Shown here piece by piece: positions 1-9,910 of a DNA stretch of 64,000 nt (the stretch's first letter is position 1; every line of letters begins with the position of its first letter). Under the pieces are notes generated by a model that saw only the letters and a list, made by a program, of their open reading frames with translations, had not been told where the DNA came from and made no database searches. The stretch spans positions 80,552,122 through 80,616,121 of the forward strand of contig OZ010603.1 of NCBI GenBank assembly GCA_963932145.1, in the 5' to 3' direction. Position numbers and translations under genes: made by a program. The DNA is from Acanthosepion lycidas (lineage: Eukaryota > Mollusca > Cephalopoda > Sepiida > Sepiidae).

Positions 1-452
1 ATTGTATGCCTTCAACTATACATAAAATGTATTGTTGGTCATTTTCCTATAAATATGTATTGTTGGTTGGTCGATATTGTTTGGCAACATATCAACATCT
101 CTATGGGTTCTTTAATGCTGAAATCTAAATATTTTGAACACAATTTTATGGCTTCAACTATAGATAAAATGTACTGTTGGTCATTTTGCTATAAATGTGT
201 ATTGTTGGTTGGTCGATTTTGTATAGCGACATATCAACATCTCTATCGGTTACTTAATGCTGAAATCTAAATATTTTAAACACAATTTTATGACTTCAAC
301 CAAATGTATTTTGAACGGAATTGTATATTTTCAGCTGTAGGTAAAATGTTTGTCGGTCATTTTTGCTATAAAATATATTGTTGGTAATTGCGCTATAAAA
401 TGTATTGTTGGTCAATTTGCTTCAAAACTGAATTGTTGGTCATTTCGTTTTA
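1..452. repeat. Degenerate 142-bp tandem repeat, about 2 copies
   Basis: The words TTCAACTATA, ATTGTTGGT(TGGTCG), ACATATCAACATCTCTAT and TGAAATCTAAATATTTT recur with a spacing of 142 bp (TTCAAC at 11, 153 and 295). After about 300 the unit breaks down, but shorter ATTGTTGGTCATTT words continue to about 450. The array is cut by the left edge, so its true length is unknown. No coding potential is apparent; small frames across it simply follow the repeat. Confidence 0.8.
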
Positions 453-530
453 TATAATAATGTACTTTTCTATTTTCATAGTATTTTGGGGTTTTTTTTG
501 TCTTTTTCTTAGCGGTTTCACTGTCTTCCT

Positions 531-651
531 ACATCTGGGATTGTAACACGTGCTACCAACCTGAATCAAAAACATACTAATTAATAGGTGGTTCCAAGCT
601 CTTTAAAACCTCCAATCTCTTGCTGTCGTATGTAGCTTATCGTCATACCCA
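531..651 (+). repeat. Dispersed repeat family R1, copy 1
   Basis: This stretch matches a second stretch at 6218-6385 in the same orientation. Shared words, in order, are CGTGCTACCA / GGTGCTACCA, TAATTAA, TGGTTC, AAAACCTCC, TTGCTG and TTATCGTCATACCCAG. The two copies differ by substitutions and indels, so both are old. I cannot place the family; it could be part of a SINE or LINE. It has no reading frame of interest. Confidence 0.6.
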
Positions 652-1234
652 GAAATTCAAATTTTATGCGATTGTTTGAATTTTAGAACTTTAGCGCAAA
701 CTTTTAACCTATATGTTGAGAGGTTGAGTGTTTCCGCGTGCGTGTATTGAAATAAGGACAAACACATACGTAGGGAAAAATACTGTTATATTCGAAGAAG
801 TATTTACAACAGAGAGATTAGTAGTCAAACGAACGCAGGTTAGTCAGTAACAATCAGAAAGAGTATAAAGTCCAACAGTATCTTCCGGTAGAGAGACGGA
901 AGTGTTATGGTCATCTGATCCACAATATTTATTTGTATGAATATATACAGAATTTGACACAAGGCCTAAAAGGGGGATGGGGAAGGACGGTCATCATCTG
1001 TGTTAATTCTAAACTTAGCTAGTCGCAGACACTGACCCAATCAAGCCAACAATATTCCAATCACCAAAACAGCACATTCACTCCTACCTTTCTTACTACG
1101 TCCACCATAATACCTCAAATTCTCTATGATGTCCTAACTAGACTCCTTATGTGCAATTATTGTTCGTGGGGGGAGGGTCAAAATTAACAATTTTTAAAAT
1201 GATCCCCAAATGAATATTTACAATGTGCTTTAAA
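652..1234. other. Unique AT-rich DNA, nothing recognised
   Basis: I find no gene, RNA fold or repeat family here. The sequence is ordinary mixed-composition DNA with a short G-rich patch near 970-990 and 1167-1180. Confidence 0.5.
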
Positions 1235-1300
1235 TATTTACACTAAACTAAACAAAACTGTGTTATTACTAACACAGTTTTGTTTAGTTTAGTGTAAATA
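1235..1300. repeat. Perfect 31-bp inverted repeat with 4-nt loop
   Basis: Arms 1235-1265 and 1270-1300 are exact reverse complements, separated by TTAC. The arms contain CACTAAACTAAACAAAACTG. A perfect arm this long is far beyond chance and indicates a recent fold-back insertion or a very small inverted-repeat element. No clear TA target duplication is visible at the ends, so assignment to a transposon family is left open. Confidence 0.85.
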
Positions 1301-2294
1301 AAACCCCCCACAAACCATTAATGTGGCAGAAACATCAGTTCACCGGACGAAATCAATGCGGAACTATGAAGAAATGAAAAAAGCATTCATACCTCCAAGC
1401 ATTCACGCAAGCACACACACATTCATACGCAACAACAAATACGAAAAATCACACACACGAAACGAAAGGCGTCCCGCATCCACCAGAGAACTGACATCAC
1501 TGACCACCTAACGAGGGAGGGGATGGGGAATTAAACAAAAGAAAAAAAATAGGGACAGAAATAAAAGAGACCAATGAGCATGCACACCCTAGCTAAGTTC
1601 AACAAAAAAAAACGAAAACTAAAGGATCAAATTAAAAAAAACTAAACTAACCTAATATCTGGATGGGTTGCCTATGTTCAACCCTAGATCACCTGATCCA
1701 CGCCCAGAACTCTATAGAACTGTCCTATTAGTAGTAGAGAGATCAGTCCATTCTGATGAGAAGGGGGGTTCGCCCCAACACTATAGTATAGACATATATA
1801 ACAGTATAATTACCTTAAGAAGTTCTCTTTTGGGTCGAGAATTCTTTGGATATTTGCAACCATTTTGTTTTTTATAGATACGTAGACGAAATACTTATTG
1901 GCAGCCAATGGCTTATTTGTTAAATGATTTTCATCTGCTATTGCGCAGTTTGAATGAACCTCAATTCGTTCTGGACAGAATTTATATGAAATGCCCTGAA
2001 TTATAATTTAAAAGCCAAATTGCAGACACGAAGCTTAAAAAGGGATCTAACGGTTTTGAAATTTTGAATAAATTCGAAATTTAAAAACAAATTGCTGAAA
2101 GTTTTTAAATTTATCGGCTGTTACAACTGAGCCGTGAGAAAGTTTTTTCCTACTAAACTTGACGCAAAGAAAACTCGAGAGTCTCTCATGGTAGAGGATT
2201 ATGGGTGAGCATTTTGATTATGGTTGAGTAATATTGAGGAAAAGTTCTTTCGGTAGCTGACACAAATCTTCCATCCTCCTTAAAAGTCCAAACC
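1301..2294. other. Unique DNA, nothing recognised
   Basis: The first part is A-rich with C runs and ACACAC tracts (1301-1660). The rest is AT-rich. Frames of 60-84 codons occur, but none resembles a known protein or continues beyond chance length. Confidence 0.5.
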
Positions 2295-2501
2295 TTTCGA
2301 AAATTGATTGAACCACTTCTACTGTATGGATCAGAAATTTGGACATTATCTGCTCTTGAAAGACGACTGGATGGAACATCTACAAATATACTTAGAAAAA
2401 TCCAGAGCATCAGTTGGAGATCGCATGCAATACTTAACACAATTTACGCAGAACAGAGACCAATCTCTCTTAACCCTAGAATACTAACCATGGGTGTATA
2501 G
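2295..2501 (+). pseudogene. LINE reverse-transcriptase fragment (post-catalytic region)
   Basis: The plus-strand frame from 2295 reads FRKLIEPLLLYGSEIWTL, then ERRLDGTSTNILRKIQSISW and RSHAILNTIY, and stops at 2499-2501. A LLYGSExW motif followed by LxKRLDGxxTxLLRxxxxxSWRxH is typical of the segment downstream of the catalytic domain in non-LTR retrotransposon polymerases of invertebrates. Only about 68 codons remain. Nothing upstream continues the frame, and there is no endonuclease or catalytic YxDD region. It is a short dead remnant with no initiating ATG. The family match comes from motif recognition, not a search. Confidence 0.7.
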
Positions 2502-3131
2502 TACCCAGCGCAAATTTTCCTATTTTTAATTACAATTTTCAGTACCTGATTTTCTTACCTAAATAATGTTTTTCATTTCCTATTAATGTTAACTCAAAGT
2601 ACAAAGTTTGAAGTGCCTGCATGTAAAATATTTCAAATAAAGATTTATATTTAATATTTTTTTTTTATGTTATCAAAATCGGTTATGATATACCAATGGT
2701 TAGTAATGGTGTAACTTTAATTGATGGTTAGTTTTCTACGGTTAAGCTTAAACAAAAACCATTAAAGTTTTCCGGCCACTGCCACCAAGTAGACAGTGAA
2801 ATCACCCCATCCTTACTTCTATGACATCATTTTGGAAGTGTCTTCTCACGAAAATTTCGAGTCACCATAGCTCGGGACTCACGGTTGGATACTGGAGATC
2901 TCTGTACAATAATACAAGACTGAACAGTGTGAAAATGGATTGTCAATGTAGTGCCGATTAACCTTCAGGCATAGATGTAATTTTGGTTCCACAATTTCAG
3001 GTAATTTCATGTAAAATTATTCCAAGACAAAAACGAATGTGGTACTTGTTGAAAAATGCTTTATTAAAATGTCTGCTATTATTTACAGTTAAGAATATTT
3101 TTTGAACGAGCAGAAATGCGTCGCTAGATTT

Positions 3132-3135
<4 letters not shown>
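2502..3135. other. Unique DNA, nothing recognised
   Basis: AT-rich sequence with a slightly more GC-balanced patch at about 2770-2900. I see no gene, repeat family or RNA structure that I can defend. Confidence 0.5.

Positions 3136-3188
<53 letters not shown>
3136..3188. repeat. (TA)n microsatellite
   Basis: About 26 uninterrupted TA units, followed by a short TAGATATAGATATA tail. Confidence 0.97.
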
Positions 3189-3190
<2 letters not shown>

Positions 3191-3461
3191 TATAGATATA
3201 GATATATCAATGGAAAACCACAATAATAGAAATTTGGAATTACTACATTACTACAATATTCAATATTACGATTAATAAAAACAAGGATCTAAGGAGTAAG
3301 TGTTATGGTAATTTACCTATGCACGCATGGACTTTTCCTGCTATAAATAAGAGCAGGTACTGCTTTTTAAAGAGTGTAGTTTCCAGCAGTCAGCTCTGAC
3401 AGTCGGACAGAACATTCTTGCACGTTTGCATATGTTTTGTATTAATGTTTCAGTTAATATA

Positions 3462-3539
3462 CAGGGCATCCATAAAGTCTGGGTGCAATTTAAAATACTT
3501 AAGTATTTTAAATTGCACCCAGACATTATGGAAACCTTG
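3462..3539. mobile_element. 78-bp TA-flanked palindromic MITE, mariner-like ends
   Basis: The element starts CAGGGCATCCATAAAGTCTG and ends with the near reverse complement (ATTATGGAAACCTTG). TA lies on both sides at 3460-3461 and 3540-3541. The core 3477-3524 is a perfect palindrome with 24-bp arms and no loop; outside it the arms differ at a few positions. CAGGG(T/C)(G/A)TCC ends and TA target duplication are standard for Tc1/mariner elements. With no room for a gene, this is a minimal non-autonomous derivative made almost wholly of inverted ends. Confidence 0.8.
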
Positions 3540-3563
3540 TAATTGTTTAACTCAATTCCGATG

Positions 3564-3566
<3 letters not shown>

Positions 3567-3616
<50 letters not shown>

Positions 3617-3653
3617 ATATATATATATGTATGTATATATATATATATGTATG

Positions 3654-3693
<40 letters not shown>

Positions 3694-3735
3694 TGTATGT
3701 ATATATATATATATGTATGTATATATATATATATG

Positions 3736-3774
<39 letters not shown>

Positions 3775-3791
3775 ATATATATATATGTATG

Positions 3792-3824
<33 letters not shown>

Positions 3825-3873
3825 GTATGTATATATATATATATATGTATGTATATATATATATATATGTATG

Positions 3874-3908
<35 letters not shown>

Positions 3909-3981
3909 GTATGTATATATATATATATATATGTATGTATATATATATATATATATGTATGTATATATATATATATATATG

Positions 3982-4028
<47 letters not shown>

Positions 4029-4167
4029 GTATGTATATATATATATATGTATATATATGTATATATATGTATATATATATATGTATATCTATGTATATAT
4101 ATGTATATATATGTATATCTATGCATATATATATATATGCATATATATATATGTATATATTTATATA

Positions 4168-4233
<66 letters not shown>
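3567..4233. repeat. (TA)n microsatellite with TATG interruptions
   Basis: About 670 bp of (TA)n interrupted at irregular intervals by GTATG, and near the right end by CTATG and GCATA steps. It lies between two TA-target elements (3462-3539 and 4236-4340). Long [12 protein letters not shown] frames on both strands are translations of this tract and are not proteins. Confidence 0.97.
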
Positions 4234-4235
<2 letters not shown>

Positions 4236-4237
<2 letters not shown>

Positions 4238-4340
4238 AAATGGACAAAGTCCGACAATTTATTGAAGACATTTTTTTTATTTATGTTTAACATAAAATTA
4301 AAAAATGTCTTTAATAAATTGTCGGACTTTGTCCATTTCG
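4236..4340. mobile_element. 105-bp fold-back MITE, TA-flanked
   Basis: Arms 4237-4276 and 4300-4339 are reverse complements over 40 bp with one mismatch; they begin GAAATGGACAAAGTCCGACA. The 23-bp centre is also nearly self-complementary. TA is present at 4234-4235 and 4341-4342. The left flank is (TA)n, so the left target copy cannot be told from microsatellite. A partial inner copy in reverse orientation lies at 4614-4645. Confidence 0.8.
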
Positions 4341-4452
4341 TAATATATGACGTCATTTCAACATTTGAGACGCCATGAGCAGTTATGAATGTACGAGATT
4401 CATGAAAGATTGAAGTTTATAAGTGGTAAATTCGACCTTGCCAACTGAACGA

Positions 4453-4519
4453 TCCTTTGTGGCACGTCAAGCTAAAAGACAGTTCCGTATAGGATGCAGG
4501 TTCGAATCCTGTCAAGGGA
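4453..4519 (+). repeat. tRNA-like sequence (SINE head or tRNA pseudogene)
   Basis: TCCTTTG (4453-4459) can pair with CAAGGGA (4513-4519) over seven positions with one G-T wobble. A T arm GCAGG-TTCGAAT-CCTGT (4496-4512) contains an exact B-box core GGTTCGAATCC. GTGGCAC at 4459 resembles the start of an A box. The span is only 67 nt, and no good D arm or anticodon stem can be drawn between. A functional tRNA is therefore unlikely; a decayed tRNA or the head of a tRNA-derived SINE is the better reading. Confidence 0.5.
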
Positions 4520-4613
4520 CGAATATTTTCTATGAAAATTTCTCGGTAAATGTTATTTAATACTGTTTATTATAAACAGAGCATTTACTTAAATACTTGT
4601 ATCGATAATAAGA

Positions 4614-4640
4614 ATGTTAAACATAAATAAAAAAAATGTC

Positions 4641-4645
<5 letters not shown>
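4614..4645 (-). mobile_element. Partial reverse copy of the 105-bp MITE
   Basis: ATGTTAAACATAAATAAAAA and the following AAATGTCTTTAA match the reverse complement of the centre and inner arm of the 4236-4340 element. The copy ends where a (TA)n tract begins. Confidence 0.65.
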
Positions 4646-4718
<73 letters not shown>

Positions 4719-4746
4719 TTGTATGTATATATATATATGTGTGTGT
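4645..4746. repeat. (TA)n / TG-rich microsatellite
   Basis: (TA)n to about 4712, then GTATATTTGTATGTATA and a short (TG)n run ending near 4747. Confidence 0.95.
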
Positions 4747-4906
4747 GCGTACAGGCGTTTCTTAAAAGATAATGATCTCCTGAGTTTCCTATCCTAACGT
4801 AAACAATGTCAATTTTTACGAATATATATATATATTTGTGTGTGTGTATAAGAAACACTGTAGAGTAACACCCAAAGAGAAAGTGCTCTTTGCCAAATTG
4901 CCATAG

Positions 4907-5948
<1,042 letters not shown>

Positions 5949-6100
5949 TACAGGGTGTCGCCCCCAAATTTACTCACTTTTTGTCATCTTATAATTTTAA
6001 AATTTTTTCTTTCAGATCCAGTGCACTCTATTAATAGGAAGAGTACGACTAAGTTTTGAAGAAATAAAATTTGTCATATAATGTTACTGGAAAGACAAAA

Positions 6101-6212
6101 CTCATCAAAGAAATGCAAAGAGAATTTCGAAGACAGATTGACAGAGGTCCATCAACACAACAGACCATTGCTCGTATCAGAAATTAATTTAAAGCAGATA
6201 GAAATATTCGGG
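6101..6212 (+). pseudogene. Transposase HTH segment, copy 1 (broken)
   Basis: The frame from 6101 reads LIKEMQREFRRQIDRG then PSTQQTIARIRN, followed by a stop codon, then FKADRN. This is the N-terminal helix-turn-helix found in many mariner-type transposases (xxVQREFRRxFxxxPPsrxTIxR). It duplicates the segment at 6515-6621 with about 90% identity. The following sequence is the inserted repeat at 6218-6385. Confidence 0.65.
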
Positions 6213-6217
6213 GTTAA

Positions 6218-6385
6218 ATATTTGCCAATAGTTGGGACCCTAACAGGTGCTACCACCCCGGGTCAAGGTGGACCTGGGAACGCCAGTAATTAAGAGATGG
6301 TTCGATGATCCTCAAAACCTCCTAATCAGAGGCCTTGCTGCTGGACGTAGTTTATCGTCATACCCAGGACGGGAGAAAGAAAAAA
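6218..6385 (+). repeat. Dispersed repeat family R1, copy 2, inside the mariner-like element
   Basis: The stretch is homologous to 531-651 (shared GTGCTACCA, TAATTAA, TGGTTC, AAAACCTCC, TTATCGTCATACCCAG). It contains a GC-richer stretch, CCACCCCGGGTCAAGGTGGA. Its position between the two HTH copies suggests that it was inserted into, or carried with, a duplicated part of the transposon. Confidence 0.6.
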
Positions 6386-6475
6386 CGCCTAAAATTTCTG
6401 TATAATTTTTGTGTTTATATAACTACTTTTTTAAAGTTCAATTGCGCCCAAATAATAGCAGGAGAATATTTAAAT

Positions 6476-6649
6476 TTTGGGGAAAAAAGAATATGGAAAA
6501 ACAAAAGCATCAAAAAAATACAAAGAGAATTTCGAAGACAGATTCACAGAGGTCCATCAACACAACAGACCATTGCTCGTATCAGAAATAATTTTAAAGC
6601 AGATAGAAATGTTCATGATGTTCATAAACAACATTCAGGAAGAGGATAA
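6476..6649 (+). pseudogene. Transposase HTH segment, copy 2
   Basis: The frame reads FGEKRIWKNKSIKKIQREF, then RRQIHRGPSTQQTIARIRN, NFKADRNVHD and HKQHSGRG before a stop at 6647-6649. The order (GExxSxxxIQREFRR, helix 3 around TIARI, then a linker ending SGRG/SGRP) matches the N-terminal DNA-binding domain of mariner/Tc-type transposases. After the stop a decayed continuation (SSRTAEKK) is visible, but the DDE domain is absent. There is no plausible start codon. Confidence 0.65.
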
Positions 6650-7060
6650 TTATCAAGCAGAACAGCAGAAAAAAAGAACAATTGCCAAAAACCCTCGACC
6701 GAACTCTAAACAAATCTGCACAATAAATGATGGTCGTCAGTTTGATTATTTATAAACATGCATTTAATTTCATTTAATATTTTATTTAAACAGTTAACCT
6801 TCGTTAGTCCGTAGACATTAATAGTACTTAATTTTAACATTTAATCTTGTTTGCAAGTCAATAAACACTGCCGGCCATCCTGCAGTTGGAGATTCGTCTT
6901 CAGCTGGACTGGGAATTTTTTGCTGAGACAACGGGTTTGGGAACTCCATATTAAATTCGGCCTTGTGCCACATCTGACTGCGTGGGTCAGTTGGGGTGGT
7001 TATCGTCAATATACACTGCATTTATTGTCATTTAAAAAATGAGTACATTTTTGGGGACAG

Positions 7061-7064
<4 letters not shown>

Positions 7065-7159
<95 letters not shown>

Positions 7160-7188
7160 GTATGCATGTATGTATATATATATATATC
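7065..7188. repeat. (TA)n-(TG)n-(TA)n compound microsatellite
   Basis: TA to about 7096, TG to about 7142, then TATATG/TATGCATG/TA to 7188. It begins at the very target TA of the mariner-like element. Confidence 0.97.
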
Positions 7189-7515
7189 TGAAGAGCCTAC
7201 CGGATAAGAATTATCCTGATGATCCGCTAGGTGAATCCTAGGTAGATAAGTTTTAGCTGTTTAGGTATTCTAATTTTACGCTACTTAGTGTATTGAGCAC
7301 TTTTATGTATCAATACGTACTTTTACGGTGTTTTGTTTTTCTTTTGGCTAGACATTACGGTGCTGATTGATTATTTTGGAGCAGTACGGATGTTTTTAGT
7401 CTTTTCTTTTTTCAATGAATTTTTTTCCTAATATCATTTTGTCTAATATTTTTTTTCTTTACAAATTGTATTATCTGTTTTTTTTTCACACCGCCAGAGT
7501 TATAGTTTTAAATAA

Positions 7516-7517
<2 letters not shown>
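7189..7517. other. Unique T-rich DNA, nothing recognised
   Basis: T-rich sequence between two microsatellites with no supported gene or repeat family. Confidence 0.5.
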
Positions 7518-7563
<46 letters not shown>

Positions 7564-7577
7564 GCACACACATATAT
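7518..7577. repeat. (TA)n with short CACA tail
   Basis: TA units 7518-7561, then CGCACACACATATATATA. Confidence 0.96.
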
Positions 7578-7672
7578 ATATTAACTCGGTGCAATGTATT
7601 TAAAGGCATAAAATAGTTTTAGACTGTAAGATAATGATGATTTAGTAATACAAGTATTGCTAATTAACCTGT

Positions 7673-7695
7673 AGCTGGGAGAGAAGAAATGTGCG

Positions 7696-7755
<60 letters not shown>

Positions 7756-7772
7756 TCACTTCTCTCCCAGCT
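7673..7772. repeat. 14-bp inverted repeat flanking a (TA)n tract
   Basis: AGCTGGGAGAGAAG (7673-7686) and its exact reverse complement (7759-7772) bracket ATTAATATAT...ATATATTAAT. The right arm is also the start of the recognisable LINE coding remnant. The left arm may thus be an inverted scrap of the same LINE, or both arms may belong to a fold-back element. Confidence 0.8.
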
Positions 7773-8072
7773 AACTTTCACAGTAAGAACACGCCATGCC
7801 ACTTGCATAGTATCAAATCACACATATTCCCTCCGTATTCCATCGGTGAAAAGTAAGTTCCACTCGAATAGCTCCTTCTCACGAACCACTGCGCTGTGGA
7901 ACCTACTTCCAACAGGATGTTTCCCCAATCACTACAATCTTACCCTGTTCAATGCTTATCCGTTATCTTCGACTCCAGTACACATAAATGGCCTGCAAAT
8001 GTAACCTTTTACATCGAGTGGCGTCGGGCCTTGTAAAGGATGAACCTCGCTGTAAAAGAAAAAAAAACAGTT
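7759..8072 (+). pseudogene. 3' end of a LINE (polymerase C-terminus plus tail)
   Basis: The frame ending at TAA 8002-8004 reads QLTFTVRTRHATCIVSN, HTYSLRIPSVKSKFHSN, SSFSRTTALWNLLPTGCFP and NHYNLTLFNAYPLSS. The pattern KFHSNSFFxRTxxLWNxLPxxCFPxxYxLxLFKxR is the classic extreme C-terminus of many animal LINE polymerases. After the stop, a short 3' region (ending TGTAAAAG, then an A run at 8057-8069) fits a LINE 3' terminus. About 80 codons remain of a protein normally near 1000; this is a 5'-truncated copy, the usual product of target-primed reverse transcription. Family recognition is by motif only. Confidence 0.75.
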
Positions 8073-8403
8073 GCTCTTAACCGAGCTTTAGTCTCCTTAG
8101 ATTTCAGAAAATGAATAGTTCCCAGATGTGTTTACACACCCCAATATAAAAATGCTTATAGTGTTACAATTATACCAAATATTGTGGAAATGCTGAAAAA
8201 AAAAATAAAAAAATAACGTAAAAGACAATCTCAGTTATAATGTACACTGAATCAAAACACAAACTGAAGATATAATTATTCATTGAAATGAAAATTATAA
8301 TAAATTTATTGTTTAAATATGTTGGATATTGTAGGCGAGAGACACCATTACAATAATGGAGAAAAAAATATTCATCAAAAATGGCCAAAATATAGAAAGA
8401 TAT
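8073..8403. other. Unique AT-rich DNA, nothing recognised
   Basis: A-rich and T-rich patches, including a short A tract at 8194-8215. No defensible gene. Confidence 0.5.
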
Positions 8404-8536
8404 TACATTATCAAAACCCATGCAAAGACATACAGACAGATACTTACCACTGCCTTAACCGGGTATTGAACTCACATTCTTTCTGTCCTGTCACTGGATC
8501 TAACTAACGGCTTTATCTGGTTAAGGTAGTGTCGAA
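8404..8536 (-). repeat. tRNA-derived SINE-like fragment, copy 1
   Basis: On the minus strand CCTTAAC (RC of 8518-8524) and GTTAAGG (RC of 8454-8460 region) form a seven-pair acceptor-like stem enclosing about 74 nt, with a B-box-like GAGTTCAATACCC. The segment GTTAGTTAGATCCAGTGACA is shared with 8794-8827 at an exact 310-bp offset. The A box is weak in this copy. A downstream tail, CAGTGGTAAGTATCTGTCTG, follows. This is the architecture of a tRNA-derived SINE; the tRNA species cannot be identified. Confidence 0.55.
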
Positions 8537-8607
8537 CTTGGAGAGGCGAATTAATAGGCGATAACTGACAACTGACTATTGTCCTCATCTTTGTCACCAT
8601 ATTTATT

Positions 8608-8648
8608 ACAACGTTTCGGCCGGTGTACGCTCCAGCCTTCTTCAGGTG
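8608..8648 (-). other. Retroelement-associated CTGAAGA...CCGAAAC motif
   Basis: The minus strand reads CTGAAGAAGGCTGG, an 8-nt loop, then CCGGCCGAAACGTTG. GGCTGG and CCGGCC pair over six positions with one wobble. This motif recurs in non-coding parts of many animal retroelements. It resembles the core of a hammerhead ribozyme (CUGANGA...GAAA), but one extra A precedes the stem and I cannot draw stems I and III. Confidence 0.4.
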
Positions 8649-8770
8649 GTTGGAATGTCGAACTGAACCCTTTATTTCGCTCACTGGGGTAGACTGTTTT
8701 AGTTCCACGTGCCCCGTTTAATGGATGTCAATTATCTGTTATCTCATGATAATTTTCCTCTGAAAGTTCT

Positions 8771-8838
8771 CCACAGCTTTAGCCGAGTATTTGGGTCCTG
8801 TTACTGGAGCTAACCAACGCTTTTATCCACTGTGCCGT
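8771..8838 (-). repeat. tRNA-derived SINE-like fragment, copy 2
   Basis: The minus strand starts GGCACAGTGGATAAAAGCG, a good match to a tRNA A box (TGGCNNAGTGG), followed by TTGGTTAGCTCCAGTAACAG, shared with the 8404-8536 copy. The B box is lost or altered in CCCAAATACTCGG. The two copies complement each other: one keeps the A box, the other the B box. Confidence 0.55.
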
Positions 8839-8924
8839 GTGTTCTTGAGAATATAGACAGATACTATTTTCTGATTGTCTATTTTATTCAGTTTGTCTTA
8901 TCTACAGATACATTCTGAGACTTT

Positions 8925-8992
<68 letters not shown>
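8925..8992. repeat. (CA)n-(TA)n microsatellite
   Basis: ACACAC units to about 8942, then TA units to 8992. Confidence 0.96.
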
Positions 8993-8995
<3 letters not shown>

Positions 8996-9910
8996 ATTGG
9001 TAATGCTATTTTTCAGGGAATAATTTTATTATAGTTGACTCAAAAAGCAGGAAAAATGTATTTTCAATGGTCAGGAATAATAACGTTTTTTTTTAACGGC
9101 AAAAAGTCCCTTCTATGAATATTCATTTTAAACACCGCACGAACATATAGACAGAATAGTTTTTAAAATGTATAATTTATATATTTTTAGAATTGCTATA
9201 TTGTTTATGGTCATCCGCCTTCGTTTGGTTTTTCAACTATTAAAAGAAATAAACAAATTCTTTTTGTTTTGCCTCGGGATAAACGAAGCAAAAATGACGG
9301 CTGCTTTTAAAGCAATATCATTGTTTGCGTCCCTCATTCTTTCGTAAATACGGAAATGGTTCCAGTTAATGGCGTTCCTTCGGAGAAGTCAGCTAAACGA
9401 ATATTCGTGATGTTGTGTCGAAAAAGAATTTACTTGATTTGAAGTTCAGAGTTACGAGAAATATTTGACTGGGAATTTCGTAAAAAGGTTCGTTTAGGAG
9501 AATGCATTTCTCTTTCTAAAAAAAAAAAAATGTTCTTCTTTTATAATCGACATATGGGCTTCTATATATGTGGAAAAAAAATAACGAAAAACAAATGTAT
9601 AAAAGAGGCTTGCCGAGGGATATGAGAAAAATTGGGATATTTATTTTTTAAACGGAATTCGTAATCCAAGAACGATATTCAAACATTACATTACTTTGCC
9701 TTAAAAGAGATTCTGACAGGTAAAAGTAAAAACCAAGGTGACAGGTGAGAGAAGGAAGACTTGCCTTTCTTCTTTGAAGTTGTTATTATTCCCCAAGTTA
9801 CCATCATTAATATCATGATGGAAGTTAGTCTTTTTTTCGACAACTTCTTGGCATAAGTCTCTTCGTATTTCACTGTCCCTTTTTTTTAATACCGCAACTA
9901 CTACAATTAC
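8993..9910. other. Unique AT-rich DNA, nothing recognised
   Basis: Mixed AT-rich sequence. Minus-strand frames in 9691-9873 are short and unlike known proteins. No RNA gene or repeat family is seen. Confidence 0.5.

Larger units (their letters stand above)
5951..7064 (+). mobile_element. Defective mariner-like element with TIRs and TA target duplication
   Basis: The left end CAGGGTGTCGCCCCCAAATT, continuing through CTCACTTTTTGTCAT, is mirrored at the right end (7024-7064), where TGTCATTTAAAAAATGAGTA is followed by CATTTTTGGGGACAGTCTG. TA flanks both ends (5949-5950, 7065-7066). Inside are two copies of a helix-turn-helix coding segment (about 6101-6212 and 6503-6646) separated by an inserted dispersed repeat. 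No DDD/E catalytic domain can be read, so the element is non-autonomous. The size of 1.1 kb is close to that of an intact mariner (about 1.3 kb), but the content is rearranged. Confidence 0.75.

Noticed and set aside
3341-4378. Long [12 protein letters not shown] frames of 200-270 codons on both strands
   Set aside because: They are translations of the (TA)n/TATG microsatellite and exist in several phases and on both strands.
6851-7042. Plus- and minus-strand frames over 6818-7042 as the transposase catalytic domain
   Set aside because: The region lies where a mariner catalytic domain would end, but I could not find the expected DxxxxH or SPDLxPxDFF-type motifs in any frame.
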